From positions 27,313 through 91,312 of the forward strand of contig CAZVBQ010000013.1 in assembly GCA_964625575.1 (NCBI GenBank): a stretch of DNA of 64,000 nucleotides. The letters run 5' to 3'. The notes under the pieces were generated by a model, which searched no databases, was not told the origin of the DNA, and was given only the letters and a program-made list of their open reading frames with translations. The translations under genes were made by a program, and so were the position numbers. This document shows positions 52,015-60,845 of this stretch, piece after piece (position 1 is the first letter of the stretch; every line of letters begins with the position of its first letter). Source of the DNA: UTCHB3 sp964625575 (GTDB taxonomy: Bacteria; Bacteroidota; Ignavibacteria; Ignavibacteriales; Ignavibacteriaceae).

Positions 52015-55000
52015 ATGGCATTTCTACGCGCTTCACTCCTTTTCCTTTTTCTCACCGGGATGGTCTTTGCACAAAAGTCCGAAGGTGATCCGGTAAGGGA
52101 TTATACGAAGTACTGGTCGAAACTTACAGTGGATCAGAACTTCTCGACAGCGGCCGGGGATAATTCTTTTATTTACATCCCTGCCCCAAATGTTAACAGG
52201 TATCAACGTGTTAACGGCGCGGAAGCAACTCTTTACCCGAACTTCAGACCGTTCCCGACTACAAACTCGACCCAGTCTGAAGTAAGTATCGATGTGCATC
52301 CGCAGAACATGAACATCCTGCTGCTTACAGCGAACTCGACCTCTTGGTCAGGCAGTACCGTAGGTACTCTTTATGGAACAGGTACATACCTGACCACCAA
52401 TGGTGGAACCAACTGGACCGGATGGGATAACCCTCCATACGGCACCAATTCAGGTGACCCTGTTTCAGTTATCGCTCCGAACGGTTACATGCACGTCGGC
52501 TACATCCACAACAATGGTGGACAGGGTGTGGCTTCATCCTCCAACAACGGTGCCAACTGGACAACTTCCCAGGCAGGCGCCGCTCCCTCAAGTTCGGCCG
52601 ACCTTCTTGATAAGAACCACATGACAGCCGATAAAGTGCCCGGCAGCCCCTATGCAAACAGACTTTATGATGCATGGACTGCATTCCTCACCGGAAGCCC
52701 GGATGAGAACGACATTCAGTTGGTCTACTCAACCAACAACGGCACAAGCTGGAGCACACCTAAAAACATATCCGGTAACCTTAACGCCGGCAGCCACTGC
52801 CAGGGTGTTAACCTTGCTACCGGGCCTAACGGTGAAGTTTACGCGACTTTTGCTGTTTATGACAACTGGGCAGCCGGCCAGTACGGTGAAGACGCGATCG
52901 GTTTCGCTAAATCAACCGATGGTGGTGTTACATGGGCTCCCGCGATCAAAGCCTACCAGGCTGCCAACTTTGGTATCCGTGGTAACCTGAAAACCACTTC
53001 GATAAGGGTTTCTTCATTCCCTTCAATGGCTGTTGACAGATCCAACGGTCCGGGAAGAGGAAACATCTACATCACATGGCCTCAGAAGGGCGTTGCCCCT
53101 GCAGGCAGTGATCCTGATATCGTTATGATCAAATCAACCGATGGTGGTGCCACTTGGTCAACACCGGTTAGAGTTAACAACGATGCCCTTAACAATGGAA
53201 AAGATCAATACTATCCATGGATGTCAGTTGATCCAACCACCGGAAGCGTTTACGCTGTATGGTATGACAGCCGTGACATGAGCAATGACTCGGCAACCGT
53301 TTACATCGGACGTTCAGTTGATATGGGTCAGACCTTCGAGAATATCAAGATCTCGGATTCCAAGTTCAAACCAAAACCGATCAGCGGTCTCGCTGGTGGA
53401 TACCAGGGTGACTATATTGGTATTACCGCGAAAGACAACACTGTCTGGGCATACTGGGCTGACGACAGAACCAACGTTTATCAGGGTTGGGTTGGCAAGG
53501 CCACATTTGGTCCTACCATCACACACACCGCCCTTGGCAACACAGAAAACCTGAACGGACCTTACGTTGTTAACGCTACGGTAGAGTCAACCATCCCTCT
53601 CGCTACAAATGGCGTAAAAGTTTATTGGGGCAGAGGCACTTCAGGTCAGATCACCGATTCACTCGTGATGACAAACTCTTCAGGTAACAACTGGACTGCT
53701 TCCATCCCCGGAAACGGCCAGCCAGGAACCTACAATTATTACATCTATGCGGCTGACAATACCGGTGGTTACTCAACCTTCCCTTCAGGCGCGCCGACAA
53801 ACAAGCTTAGCTTTGTTGTAGCAACAGACACAGAGTTGCCGGTTGTTACTCACTCTGTGCTCGGCGACCAGTACAGGGAAACCTGGCCTGCAACCATCAA
53901 TGCAACGATCACCGATAATATCGGCATCGACAGTGCATACGTTGTTTACAAGATCAAGTACAACGGCACAATGAGGAAATTCTACCTCACACCGGGAACC
54001 GCCAATTCGTTCTCGGGTCAGTTCAACGTTGACACCACACAGATCGCTCTTGGTGACACACTCTATTACAGAATAGTTGGTAAAGATGCAAGTAATGCCC
54101 ACAACCTGGGATATCACCCGTCTTCAACCGGCTTCAACTCATTCAAGTTTGTGCCTGATCAGACACTTCCCGTTGTCAATCACACATTCTTAAGAGATAT
54201 CGCGAAGGTCAGATGGCCCGCGAAAGTTTCTGCCAACGTTACAGATAACCTCGGTGTTAGAAGTGTAACCGTTGAATACACAGTAAACAACGCGACTCCA
54301 AGGACTTTCACGCTGACTAACACTACAGGTTCGACCTACGAAGCATTCTTCAACATCGACACCAATCAGATCCATGTTGGTGATTCGGTTCAGTACCGGA
54401 TAAAAGCTGTTGACAACTCAACCAACTACAACACTGTATACCTTCCGGCGACAGGGTACTCACAGTTCAAGCTGATCAACACTCTCGGTGTTGTTCTCGT
54501 TCTTGATGATGATGTTACCATGGCTGAAAGAAGCAATGAAAAAGGCATGGGCGACAGATCAACACCTCTCGGTGTTTCAGCGAATCTTTTCGCCACCACA
54601 CTCACCCAGGAAGGCTACCTTGTTGATAACGTATCGTTTGCCACATTCGATACAACCGTTCTCAACAACTACGATGTGGTTGTTCTTTCATCAGGCGCTA
54701 AAACCGCGGCGATGTTTGACAATCTTCAGAAGAGAACCGCGATTGTTAACTATACCCTCCGTGGTGGCAAGACGATAGTTGAAGGTGGTGAAGTTGGCTG
54801 GATTTACAGAGCCACAACCGGTGAAAAAGACGTATATTTCCGTGAGAATGTTCTTCAGTGCTCATCATGGGTTTCTGACGTTTCATCCGCAGTGTTGAAG
54901 AAGATCAACCCAGGGCATCCTATTTTCACGATTCCTAACTTTATTCCTGATTCTCTCGCTTTCTCAGGTACCACCTATGGCTACCGTGACGCGATGAGGG

Positions 55001-55773
55001 TGCTCCCGAATAAACCGGGTATCTACAAAGTGAGCGGATGGGTACCAACCTATCCTGATACCGCGGGTACTCTGCTCTATTCGCCAACAAACGATCCGAC
55101 CAACATCAGAAATATCTTCATGATGTACGCGATCGGTTCGATGACGAATCAGACGGTCGCCGCGAAACTTGTCTCGAACGCAGCGAACCTGCTCATGCAG
55201 GGTGGCGGAAATGTTCCTGTTGAATTGACTTCTTTCAACGCTGAAACTCAGAACAATAACGTGTTCCTTACCTGGACCACTGCTACCGAACTTAACAACC
55301 AGGGCTTCCAGGTTGAAAGAAAAGCCGGTAATGGCCAGTTTGTTAACGCGGGATTTGTTAACGGCCGCGGAAATTCGCTTGAACCAAGCGCCTACTCGTT
55401 CACTGATAAATCACTTGAAACCGGTAAATACACCTACAGACTGAAACAGATCGATTTCGACGGTACTTTCAAATACACAAACGAAGTTGAGATTGAGGTT
55501 GGTTCACCTGCAGTATTTGCTCTTGATCAGAACTATCCCAATCCGTTCAACCCGTCAACCATTATCAAATACTCCATCCCTGTTGATGGTATGGTAACCA
55601 TGACGGTTTACAACATGCTTGGTGAGAAGATCAAGACCCTCGTCTCACAGATGCAGAAAGCCGGCAGCTACGAAGTTTCTTTCGATGCTTCGAAACTTGC
55701 TTCAGGTGTTTACATCTACAGACTTGAGTCAGGTACCTACTCATCAGTTAAGAAGATGATCCTTAACAAGTAA
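52015..55773 (+). CDS. giant type IX secreted protein with BNR propeller, Ig-like and Rossmann-like domains
   Basis: A 1252-residue exported protein. The signal peptide is FLRASLLFLFLTGMVFAQ, and AGGAG sits before the ATG. Residues about 60-500 form a sialidase-like propeller with Asp-box turns (SSNNGANWTT, STNNGTSWST, STDGGVTWAP, STDGGATWST). Two or three Ig-like repeats (about 505-820) begin with ITHTALG, VTHSVLG and VNHTFLR. A Rossmann/GATase-like domain starts at about 823 (VVLVLDDDVTMAERSN), then an Fn3-like part and the Por tail near 1167 (DQNYPNPFNPSTIIKY to VKKMILNK). It is a surface or released protein; exo-sialidase activity is not assured by the fold. Confidence 0.88.
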   Translation: MAFLRASLLFLFLTGMVFAQKSEGDPVRDYTKYWSKLTVDQNFSTAAGDNSFIYIPAPNVNRYQRVNGAEATLYPNFRPFPTTNSTQSEVSIDVHPQNMNILLLTANSTSWSGSTVGTLYGTGTYLTTNGGTNWTGWDNPPYGTNSGDPVSVIAPNGYMHVGYIHNNGGQGVASSSNNGANWTTSQAGAAPSSSADLLDKNHMTADKVPGSPYANRLYDAWTAFLTGSPDENDIQLVYSTNNGTSWSTPKNISGNLNAGSHCQGVNLATGPNGEVYATFAVYDNWAAGQYGEDAIGFAKSTDGGVTWAPAIKAYQAANFGIRGNLKTTSIRVSSFPSMAVDRSNGPGRGNIYITWPQKGVAPAGSDPDIVMIKSTDGGATWSTPVRVNNDALNNGKDQYYPWMSVDPTTGSVYAVWYDSRDMSNDSATVYIGRSVDMGQTFENIKISDSKFKPKPISGLAGGYQGDYIGITAKDNTVWAYWADDRTNVYQGWVGKATFGPTITHTALGNTENLNGPYVVNATVESTIPLATNGVKVYWGRGTSGQITDSLVMTNSSGNNWTASIPGNGQPGTYNYYIYAADNTGGYSTFPSGAPTNKLSFVVATDTELPVVTHSVLGDQYRETWPATINATITDNIGIDSAYVVYKIKYNGTMRKFYLTPGTANSFSGQFNVDTTQIALGDTLYYRIVGKDASNAHNLGYHPSSTGFNSFKFVPDQTLPVVNHTFLRDIAKVRWPAKVSANVTDNLGVRSVTVEYTVNNATPRTFTLTNTTGSTYEAFFNIDTNQIHVGDSVQYRIKAVDNSTNYNTVYLPATGYSQFKLINTLGVVLVLDDDVTMAERSNEKGMGDRSTPLGVSANLFATTLTQEGYLVDNVSFATFDTTVLNNYDVVVLSSGAKTAAMFDNLQKRTAIVNYTLRGGKTIVEGGEVGWIYRATTGEKDVYFRENVLQCSSWVSDVSSAVLKKINPGHPIFTIPNFIPDSLAFSGTTYGYRDAMRVLPNKPGIYKVSGWVPTYPDTAGTLLYSPTNDPTNIRNIFMMYAIGSMTNQTVAAKLVSNAANLLMQGGGNVPVELTSFNAETQNNNVFLTWTTATELNNQGFQVERKAGNGQFVNAGFVNGRGNSLEPSAYSFTDKSLETGKYTYRLKQIDFDGTFKYTNEVEIEVGSPAVFALDQNYPNPFNPSTIIKYSIPVDGMVTMTVYNMLGEKIKTLVSQMQKAGSYEVSFDASKLASGVYIYRLESGTYSSVKKMILNK

Positions 55774-55779
55774 TTGTTA

Positions 55780-56021
55780 TGGCTGAAGGCTAAAGGCTGA
55801 AGGCTAAAGGCTGAAGGCTGAAGGCTGAAGGCTGAAGGCTGAAGGCTGAAGGCTGAAGGCTNNNNNNNNNNNNNNNNNNNNNNNNNNNNNNNNNNNNNNN
55901 NNNNNNNNNNNNNNNNNNNNNNNNNNNNNNNNNNNNNNNNNNNNNNNNNNNNNNNNNNNNNAAGGCTGAAGGCTGAAGGCTGAAGGCTGAAGGCTGAAGG
56001 CTGAAGGCTGAAGGCTGAAGG
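55780..56021. repeat. GGCTGAA heptamer array with assembly gap
   Basis: A pure 7-base tandem repeat (GGCTGAA, first units also GGCTAAA), at least 9 clean copies on each side of a 100-N gap (55862-55961). It starts just after the stop of the large type IX gene. The copy number is unresolved. The region 55774-56322 contains this array, a hairpin and no gene. Confidence 0.95.
55862..55961. other. assembly gap (100 N)
   Basis: Exactly 100 undetermined bases inside the GGCTGAA heptamer array. Confidence 0.99.
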
Positions 56022-56030
56022 TACTTTAAT

Positions 56031-56065
56031 AAGAGGCTGTCATGAAAGTGGCAGCCTCTTTTTTT
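56031..56065 (+). terminator. rho-independent terminator
   Basis: AAGAGGCTG (56031-56039) pairs with CAGCCTCTT (56052-56060), with a 12-base loop and seven or more Ts. The stem core is the same as in the terminator at 16621. It would end the large type IX transcript. Confidence 0.9.
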
Positions 56066-56322
56066 ATCCCTCCCGCGCGAACAGACCACACTCATCATTC
56101 TATAATTCCGTTCAATTATTATTAGCACAGCACATCAATGTGATCTGTGAACTTGTTATTATTCTTTGGACTTTTGTAAATTAAATGCGCGAATTACGGG
56201 AATCGCCGGTTGTGGGTTCGGCCATTTTGGTGAATTCAAAACAGGTTGAACTCCAGATAAATTTAATCATCATCATCAACCAACAGAACCTTTCTCAATT
56301 GAGAAAGTCAGGTGAGATAAAT

Positions 56323-56910
56323 ATGAAAAGAACTCTTTATTCGCTGCTGACCCTTGCGGTGATCGCAACGGTTGCAATTACAGGGTGCAAAGTAAAAGAG
56401 GAGAAACCAAAGACAGAAACGAAGCAGACTTCACAGGAGTATCTGGTAAAAAGAGGACAGTATCTCGTATCTGTTGCCGGATGCGATGACTGCCACAGTC
56501 CAAAAATTTTCGGAGCAAAAGGGCCTGAGCCCGATCCGGGTCTCCGTTTTTCAGGTCACCCGGCTAATGTCCCGATCGGTCCCATTGACAAAGGTGTGTT
56601 AAAATCATGGATGCTGTTTCACCCCATGAACACCGCTGCTGTTGGACCTTGGGGTGTATCCTTCGCGGCTAACATCACATCTGATGCCACCGGAATTGGT
56701 AACTGGACAGAGGAACAGTTCGTTAAAGCGATGCGCGAAGGGAAGTATAAAGGGCTCGACAATACCCGTCCCCTTCTTCCCCCCATGCCATGGCCATCTT
56801 ACGCTAACATGACTGATGAAGATCTAAAAGCAGTTTTCGCGTACCTGAAAACCACGAAACCTGTAAAGAACGTGGTTCCCGCGCCAATCGCGCCAAATGA
56901 TATGAAGTAA
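56323..56910 (+). CDS. lipoprotein cytochrome c
   Basis: A 195-residue outer- or inner-membrane-anchored c-type cytochrome. The signal peptide ends in a lipobox with C22 (AITGCKVKEEKP). Heme is bound by C54-x2-C57-H58 (GCDDCHSP); the distal methionine is probably in LLPPMPWPSYANM, with the family's MTDEDLKAVFAYLKT helix close after. The frame is open to 56185, but AGGTGAG before ATG 56323 and the signal peptide fix the start. It probably carries electrons in the periplasm; no oxidase or dehydrogenase partner is nearby. A stable hairpin follows. Confidence 0.9.
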   Translation: MKRTLYSLLTLAVIATVAITGCKVKEEKPKTETKQTSQEYLVKRGQYLVSVAGCDDCHSPKIFGAKGPEPDPGLRFSGHPANVPIGPIDKGVLKSWMLFHPMNTAAVGPWGVSFAANITSDATGIGNWTEEQFVKAMREGKYKGLDNTRPLLPPMPWPSYANMTDEDLKAVFAYLKTTKPVKNVVPAPIAPNDMK

Positions 56911-56915
56911 ACAAG

Positions 56916-56945
56916 AAGGCTGCCGGATCAATCTCCGGCAGCCTT
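56916..56945 (+). terminator. stable hairpin after the cytochrome gene
   Basis: AAGGCTGCCGGA (56916-56927) pairs perfectly with TCCGGCAGCCTT (56934-56945) around a 6-base loop. The T-run is weak, so it may act as a processing or partial terminator hairpin. Confidence 0.7.
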
Positions 56946-56997
56946 ATTAATTCCTGTGACATGGCGCAAGTGAGGTCATGGTATACAACACTCCCTG

Positions 56998-57062
56998 CCC
57001 CAATCCGCCACAGCGGACCAAATCCCAAACCCCAATCCGCCACAGCGGACCAAATACCAAAC
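56998..57062. repeat. two tandem copies of a 32-base unit with inner hairpin
   Basis: The unit starting CCCCAATCCGCCACAGCGGA is present at 56998 and 57030. Each copy contains TCCGC-CACA-GCGGA, a small perfect stem-loop. It lies between two convergent genes. Confidence 0.85.
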
Positions 57063-57063
57063 C

Positions 57064-60015
57064 CTAAATCCCCAAATACTGAAGAACGAGCCTCATAAAT
57101 TCTTCCCTTTTCGCGGGATCGAGGAGAGTTTCAAAGGGGAAACCTGCCACTACTGAACGGTGACTACCCCTGTAGCCAACAACCGCGGAATTGGTGTTCT
57201 CGCTATACCTTGCCAGGGTCTCGCCGTCTTTCTCAGGGTTAACCGCCTGTGGTGCTTCGACGCGGTAGATCTTTTCGGAGTGATCCGTGTTGAAAGTAAA
57301 CCTTTGGGTGCCCGCTTCAGCCATCTTTCCCGTGGTAAAAAGATCGCCTCCTGTAGTGGCGAACTTCGTTCCCAGTTTAACCTTCAGAACGTTCGTTCCA
57401 AATTTCGAGGTTATGGAATCAATCTCAAGTTCTGTTCCGACATATGCCCCGCTGATAAACAATGCTTTACCACCGGAGAGATATGATTCCAGTTTTTTCA
57501 CCATTCCTGGCGTAAAAAGACGATAATTTTCGGTAACAACAGGTTCAAGCCCCAATTTTGTCACGCTCAGTTTTTCCTCGCCTCCGATCACATCTATCAT
57601 TTTATACTGATCCGCGTTAAACTGCGGATCCTCGAAAAGCTCATCCGAAACGCTGCTGAATGAAACACCCAGGCCAAGCAAGGCCTCACCGTGAACCGCG
57701 GCATAATCGAATGTGTTACCCGCGATCACTGTACCCTCAAGGTTTGACCTTGATGCTCCAAAACCGGGAGCGTCATTTGAGATAAATTCCGATGATCTGT
57801 TAAAGTCGACCTGCTCACCGATGTAAGCCATATCCTTGCCATACTGCACACCTTCGTCAACACCGAAGGCAAATCCTTCATACCCCTTTTCGATGATCGT
57901 GGCGGGAGCATCAAGCCGGTCGAAGGCATTTACGATCAACACTTCCTTTTTAGTATCCTTCCCTGCACCGGCCGCGAGAATTTCTGAAGGAAAACTCTCA
58001 CCACCCGGGTTAACAGCAGTCACCTTGTAACTCACCACCTGACCAACGGGAATGTTTTTATCGGTAAAACTCGCGGTTTGCGTGAATCTGCCGTTATCAA
58101 ATCCCCCATTGCCAATCCTCCTGTAAACCACATACCCCGAGGGTTTGGCGTTTGACTCAAGGGGATCATTCTCAGGCTGCCATGTAAGGACGGCATTATT
58201 ACCATCAAGTTTTACACCAAAATGAGAAACCGGCAAGGGTTGGAAAGTGTAATCATTTCCATGCATCGAACCCAGGAACCTCACCATTCCCTTGTATATA
58301 GCGCGCGCTACGGCGAATCTGAATCGAGGTTGCCAGAAAAACTTCATTTCGGCAAAATTTTGATGGGAAAGAAGTTCCAGAAGTATTGCCGGAACGTTCG
58401 GACGCACCGCCTCAGCGTAGTTCGCGTCCCACATCTCTCGGCGGGTCCACTTCCTGTCAAACAATTTAGAAATATCACTTGCTATCTGAGTCTGAACGAT
58501 ATCAGCAAGATCGCGGTTCGCCATTCTCGAGCGACCACCCGGGAAATAAGTTGAGTCGACACCAGCAGAACTGTAGATCAAAAGTGTTCCGATGGTTGAA
58601 TCCCCACCGAGAATGCCCGCGTCAGTATGCCATGCCATTGAAAGATCGACCGGGATACGAAGCCCCTCGAGGTCTTTCAGCTTGTTTGGACCGGCCGGGG
58701 CGCCGTTCAACCAATTAACATACTCACCGCGTGATTTATAGTCGTCAACGTAGTCATCTATATCTTTTTGCAAACTGTACACAAGTGTGTCAGGAGCGCC
58801 GGTATATTGGAGATAATACCTCGCGCCTTCAGCGAACTTTGGTCGTCCGCTCGTTTTTCCCGCTCTTTTAACCACACCCTTTCCGCCACCAAACCTTACA
58901 GCGTCAGAAGTTACAACCCCGGCGAAAGCACTCTTGTCTGACACCGTAACCGCGCCTTTTAAGGCATCTTTCCCTTTTAAGAAACTGAACGTACCAAGAT
59001 AAATCCATGTACCCCACCCTCTTGTCTGATCAACTGTAAAGGAAGTGGTGCCTCCGGCATGACGAACGATGTATTTGGCATCGGGAACATTCTTCCCCTG
59101 AGCATCTTTACCGTAAGAGACATAGACGGCATACTCACCGGTTTCAGGTATCTCAGGAATATATGTGAGGGGGGCTTTTTCTTCTTTGGAAGCGTTCTTT
59201 TTAAGAAATGCTCCAAGTAAAAAAGGATTCACGTTAGCATCATATCCTGCGGCAACGTGAAGAAATCCCTTGCCTCCGGTTTCCCACTTTGAGAAATTCT
59301 CAACACCCGCGCCACCGTTCCCGGGTTCGGGATCAACAACAGCGGAGTTCATTTGTATGTCCCTCTCTCTCGGAAGGTACACGCCGGCACCCGCGTTCTC
59401 GAGCATCGGAACCAGATAAGGTATGACCATTGATGAGGTGAGCAGATCTTCAACCGAGCCCCAAAGCCTTGCCCTCTGCCATTGCCATCTGTCGTCCTCG
59501 TGGCTGTAGTACCATCCATGCGAATTCCAGACCACGATGTTTCGGCCCTCAAGCCCTTCATCGATTTTGAACGGACGGTCGTCATGAGTCACCACGCGTG
59601 TCAGTTCCTTGTTGAGCGGCATCCGTTTCAGATCACGATCCATATCGATCCTGTAGTAGTTTGGCACCATTTCCGGAAGTTCAAATGCCCCCATAAATAT
59701 CCGTAAGCCCTTGCCGGCAAATCCGTTAAGGTCTTTGTACTCCACGAATTTCCGGGTGATTTCGGCAACATTTTCCTCCCGTATCACCTTGCCGGAAGCA
59801 CGGCGGTTGAGCCCGATAACCAGCTCATCCTTGTCATTTATGTAGACCGTGTCAACTTTCGTAAAGGGTGAAAGACCGTAGGAAGCCAAGTTCTGCTTCA
59901 GTTCTTTCGCAAGTCCCGCGCGGAATCCGGCAATACCGTTCGGATCATTCTGCGCGTAAACTGTCAGCGTGGAGATTAAAATAAGGAATAATGTAACCTG
60001 GATTATTGATCGCAT
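57064..60015 (-). CDS. secreted amidase-like protein with inserted golvesin-type domain
   Basis: A 983-residue exported protein with a signal peptide (SIIQVTLFLILISTLTVYAQ). The order is N-terminal region, then an N-acetylmuramoyl-L-alanine amidase-like core split in two. Part one (about 155-230) has H166 in VVWNSHGWYY, part two (about 455-560) has H463 in SMAWHTDAG and E547 in AILLELLSHQN. A golvesin-like beta domain (about 285-380) is inserted between them. An Fn3 domain (about 590-680) and a Rossmann/GATase-like domain (from about 695, EVLIVNAFDRL) follow. Homologues are often called xanthan lyase without proof. No Por tail is present. Peptidoglycan or polysaccharide cleavage is plausible but unproven. 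Confidence 0.8.
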   Translation of the reverse strand: MRSIIQVTLFLILISTLTVYAQNDPNGIAGFRAGLAKELKQNLASYGLSPFTKVDTVYINDKDELVIGLNRRASGKVIREENVAEITRKFVEYKDLNGFAGKGLRIFMGAFELPEMVPNYYRIDMDRDLKRMPLNKELTRVVTHDDRPFKIDEGLEGRNIVVWNSHGWYYSHEDDRWQWQRARLWGSVEDLLTSSMVIPYLVPMLENAGAGVYLPRERDIQMNSAVVDPEPGNGGAGVENFSKWETGGKGFLHVAAGYDANVNPFLLGAFLKKNASKEEKAPLTYIPEIPETGEYAVYVSYGKDAQGKNVPDAKYIVRHAGGTTSFTVDQTRGWGTWIYLGTFSFLKGKDALKGAVTVSDKSAFAGVVTSDAVRFGGGKGVVKRAGKTSGRPKFAEGARYYLQYTGAPDTLVYSLQKDIDDYVDDYKSRGEYVNWLNGAPAGPNKLKDLEGLRIPVDLSMAWHTDAGILGGDSTIGTLLIYSSAGVDSTYFPGGRSRMANRDLADIVQTQIASDISKLFDRKWTRREMWDANYAEAVRPNVPAILLELLSHQNFAEMKFFWQPRFRFAVARAIYKGMVRFLGSMHGNDYTFQPLPVSHFGVKLDGNNAVLTWQPENDPLESNAKPSGYVVYRRIGNGGFDNGRFTQTASFTDKNIPVGQVVSYKVTAVNPGGESFPSEILAAGAGKDTKKEVLIVNAFDRLDAPATIIEKGYEGFAFGVDEGVQYGKDMAYIGEQVDFNRSSEFISNDAPGFGASRSNLEGTVIAGNTFDYAAVHGEALLGLGVSFSSVSDELFEDPQFNADQYKMIDVIGGEEKLSVTKLGLEPVVTENYRLFTPGMVKKLESYLSGGKALFISGAYVGTELEIDSITSKFGTNVLKVKLGTKFATTGGDLFTTGKMAEAGTQRFTFNTDHSEKIYRVEAPQAVNPEKDGETLARYSENTNSAVVGYRGSHRSVVAGFPFETLLDPAKREEFMRLVLQYLGI

Positions 60016-60082
60016 GGTGCCACTCGTATATATTTGATTTCACATTTTTTAATTTTACTCCTGAAAACTTACAAAAAGAGAA

Positions 60083-60835
60083 ATGAAGAAGAACAGAAAC
60101 CTCGCCACTTTTTTATTTATTGCCGCGCTTGTACAAGTATACGTTATCTACCACTTCTACCAAAAATCGGTAAAAGAGGATCAGGAAGCCATTGTGAGTC
60201 TCAGGTCAGAGGGATTTGACAAGCTTTCCGACGGCAAGTATCAGAGCGCCGCGGCATTTTTCGACAAGGTGCTCGAGATTGACGATAAAGACACTTCAGC
60301 ATGGATGCTTAGAGGGCTTTCGTATCAGGGGATGAAAAAATACGCTGAAGCCGAAAAAGATTTTAAGCGGGTGCTCGAAATCGATCCGGTGAAGACCGAT
60401 GCTTTTGTTCTTCTGGGAAACCTCTACTTTGAGCAAGGTGATTCAAAAAAGGCCCTCGAGAACTACATGAAGGGGGAAAAAACAGATCCGGCAAATCCGA
60501 TAGTGCCGATTCACAAGGCAGCTTACTACTTAAAAATGAAAATGCCAGGTGAGGCTGTCACCGAGCTCGAAAAAGTACAGAAATTGAGACCTGACTTTGA
60601 AGAACTTCAAAGCTATTTTGGGGAGGCTTACTTTCTGAAAGGCGATTTCGCCACGGCAAAAATTTACATTGAGAACGCCCTCGCGAAGAAATCAAGCGAT
60701 CAGAAGGCACTCATCACGCTTGGAAGTATTCAGTTACAGTCAGGTAATAAAAAAGAAGCCTGCTCATTGTTTGAACAGGCTCTAAAATCGGGTGCCACTT
60801 CCGCGGCTGACTCCCTGAAGAAATATTGCGAGTAG
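60083..60835 (+). CDS. membrane-anchored tetratricopeptide repeat protein
   Basis: A 250-residue protein. One hydrophobic helix near the N-terminus (ATFLFIAALVQVYVIYHF) anchors it, then at least six TPR motifs of 34 residues fill about 45-245 (for example SAWMLRGLSYQGMKKYAEAE and DAFVLLGNLYFEQGDSKKAL). TPR domains hold protein partners; here they would lie in the periplasm if the N-terminus is cytosolic. It is divergent from the amidase-like gene and convergent with the lipoprotein gene. The partner is unknown. Confidence 0.85.
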   Translation: MKKNRNLATFLFIAALVQVYVIYHFYQKSVKEDQEAIVSLRSEGFDKLSDGKYQSAAAFFDKVLEIDDKDTSAWMLRGLSYQGMKKYAEAEKDFKRVLEIDPVKTDAFVLLGNLYFEQGDSKKALENYMKGEKTDPANPIVPIHKAAYYLKMKMPGEAVTELEKVQKLRPDFEELQSYFGEAYFLKGDFATAKIYIENALAKKSSDQKALITLGSIQLQSGNKKEACSLFEQALKSGATSAADSLKKYCE

Positions 60836-60845
60836 TCGTTAAAAA

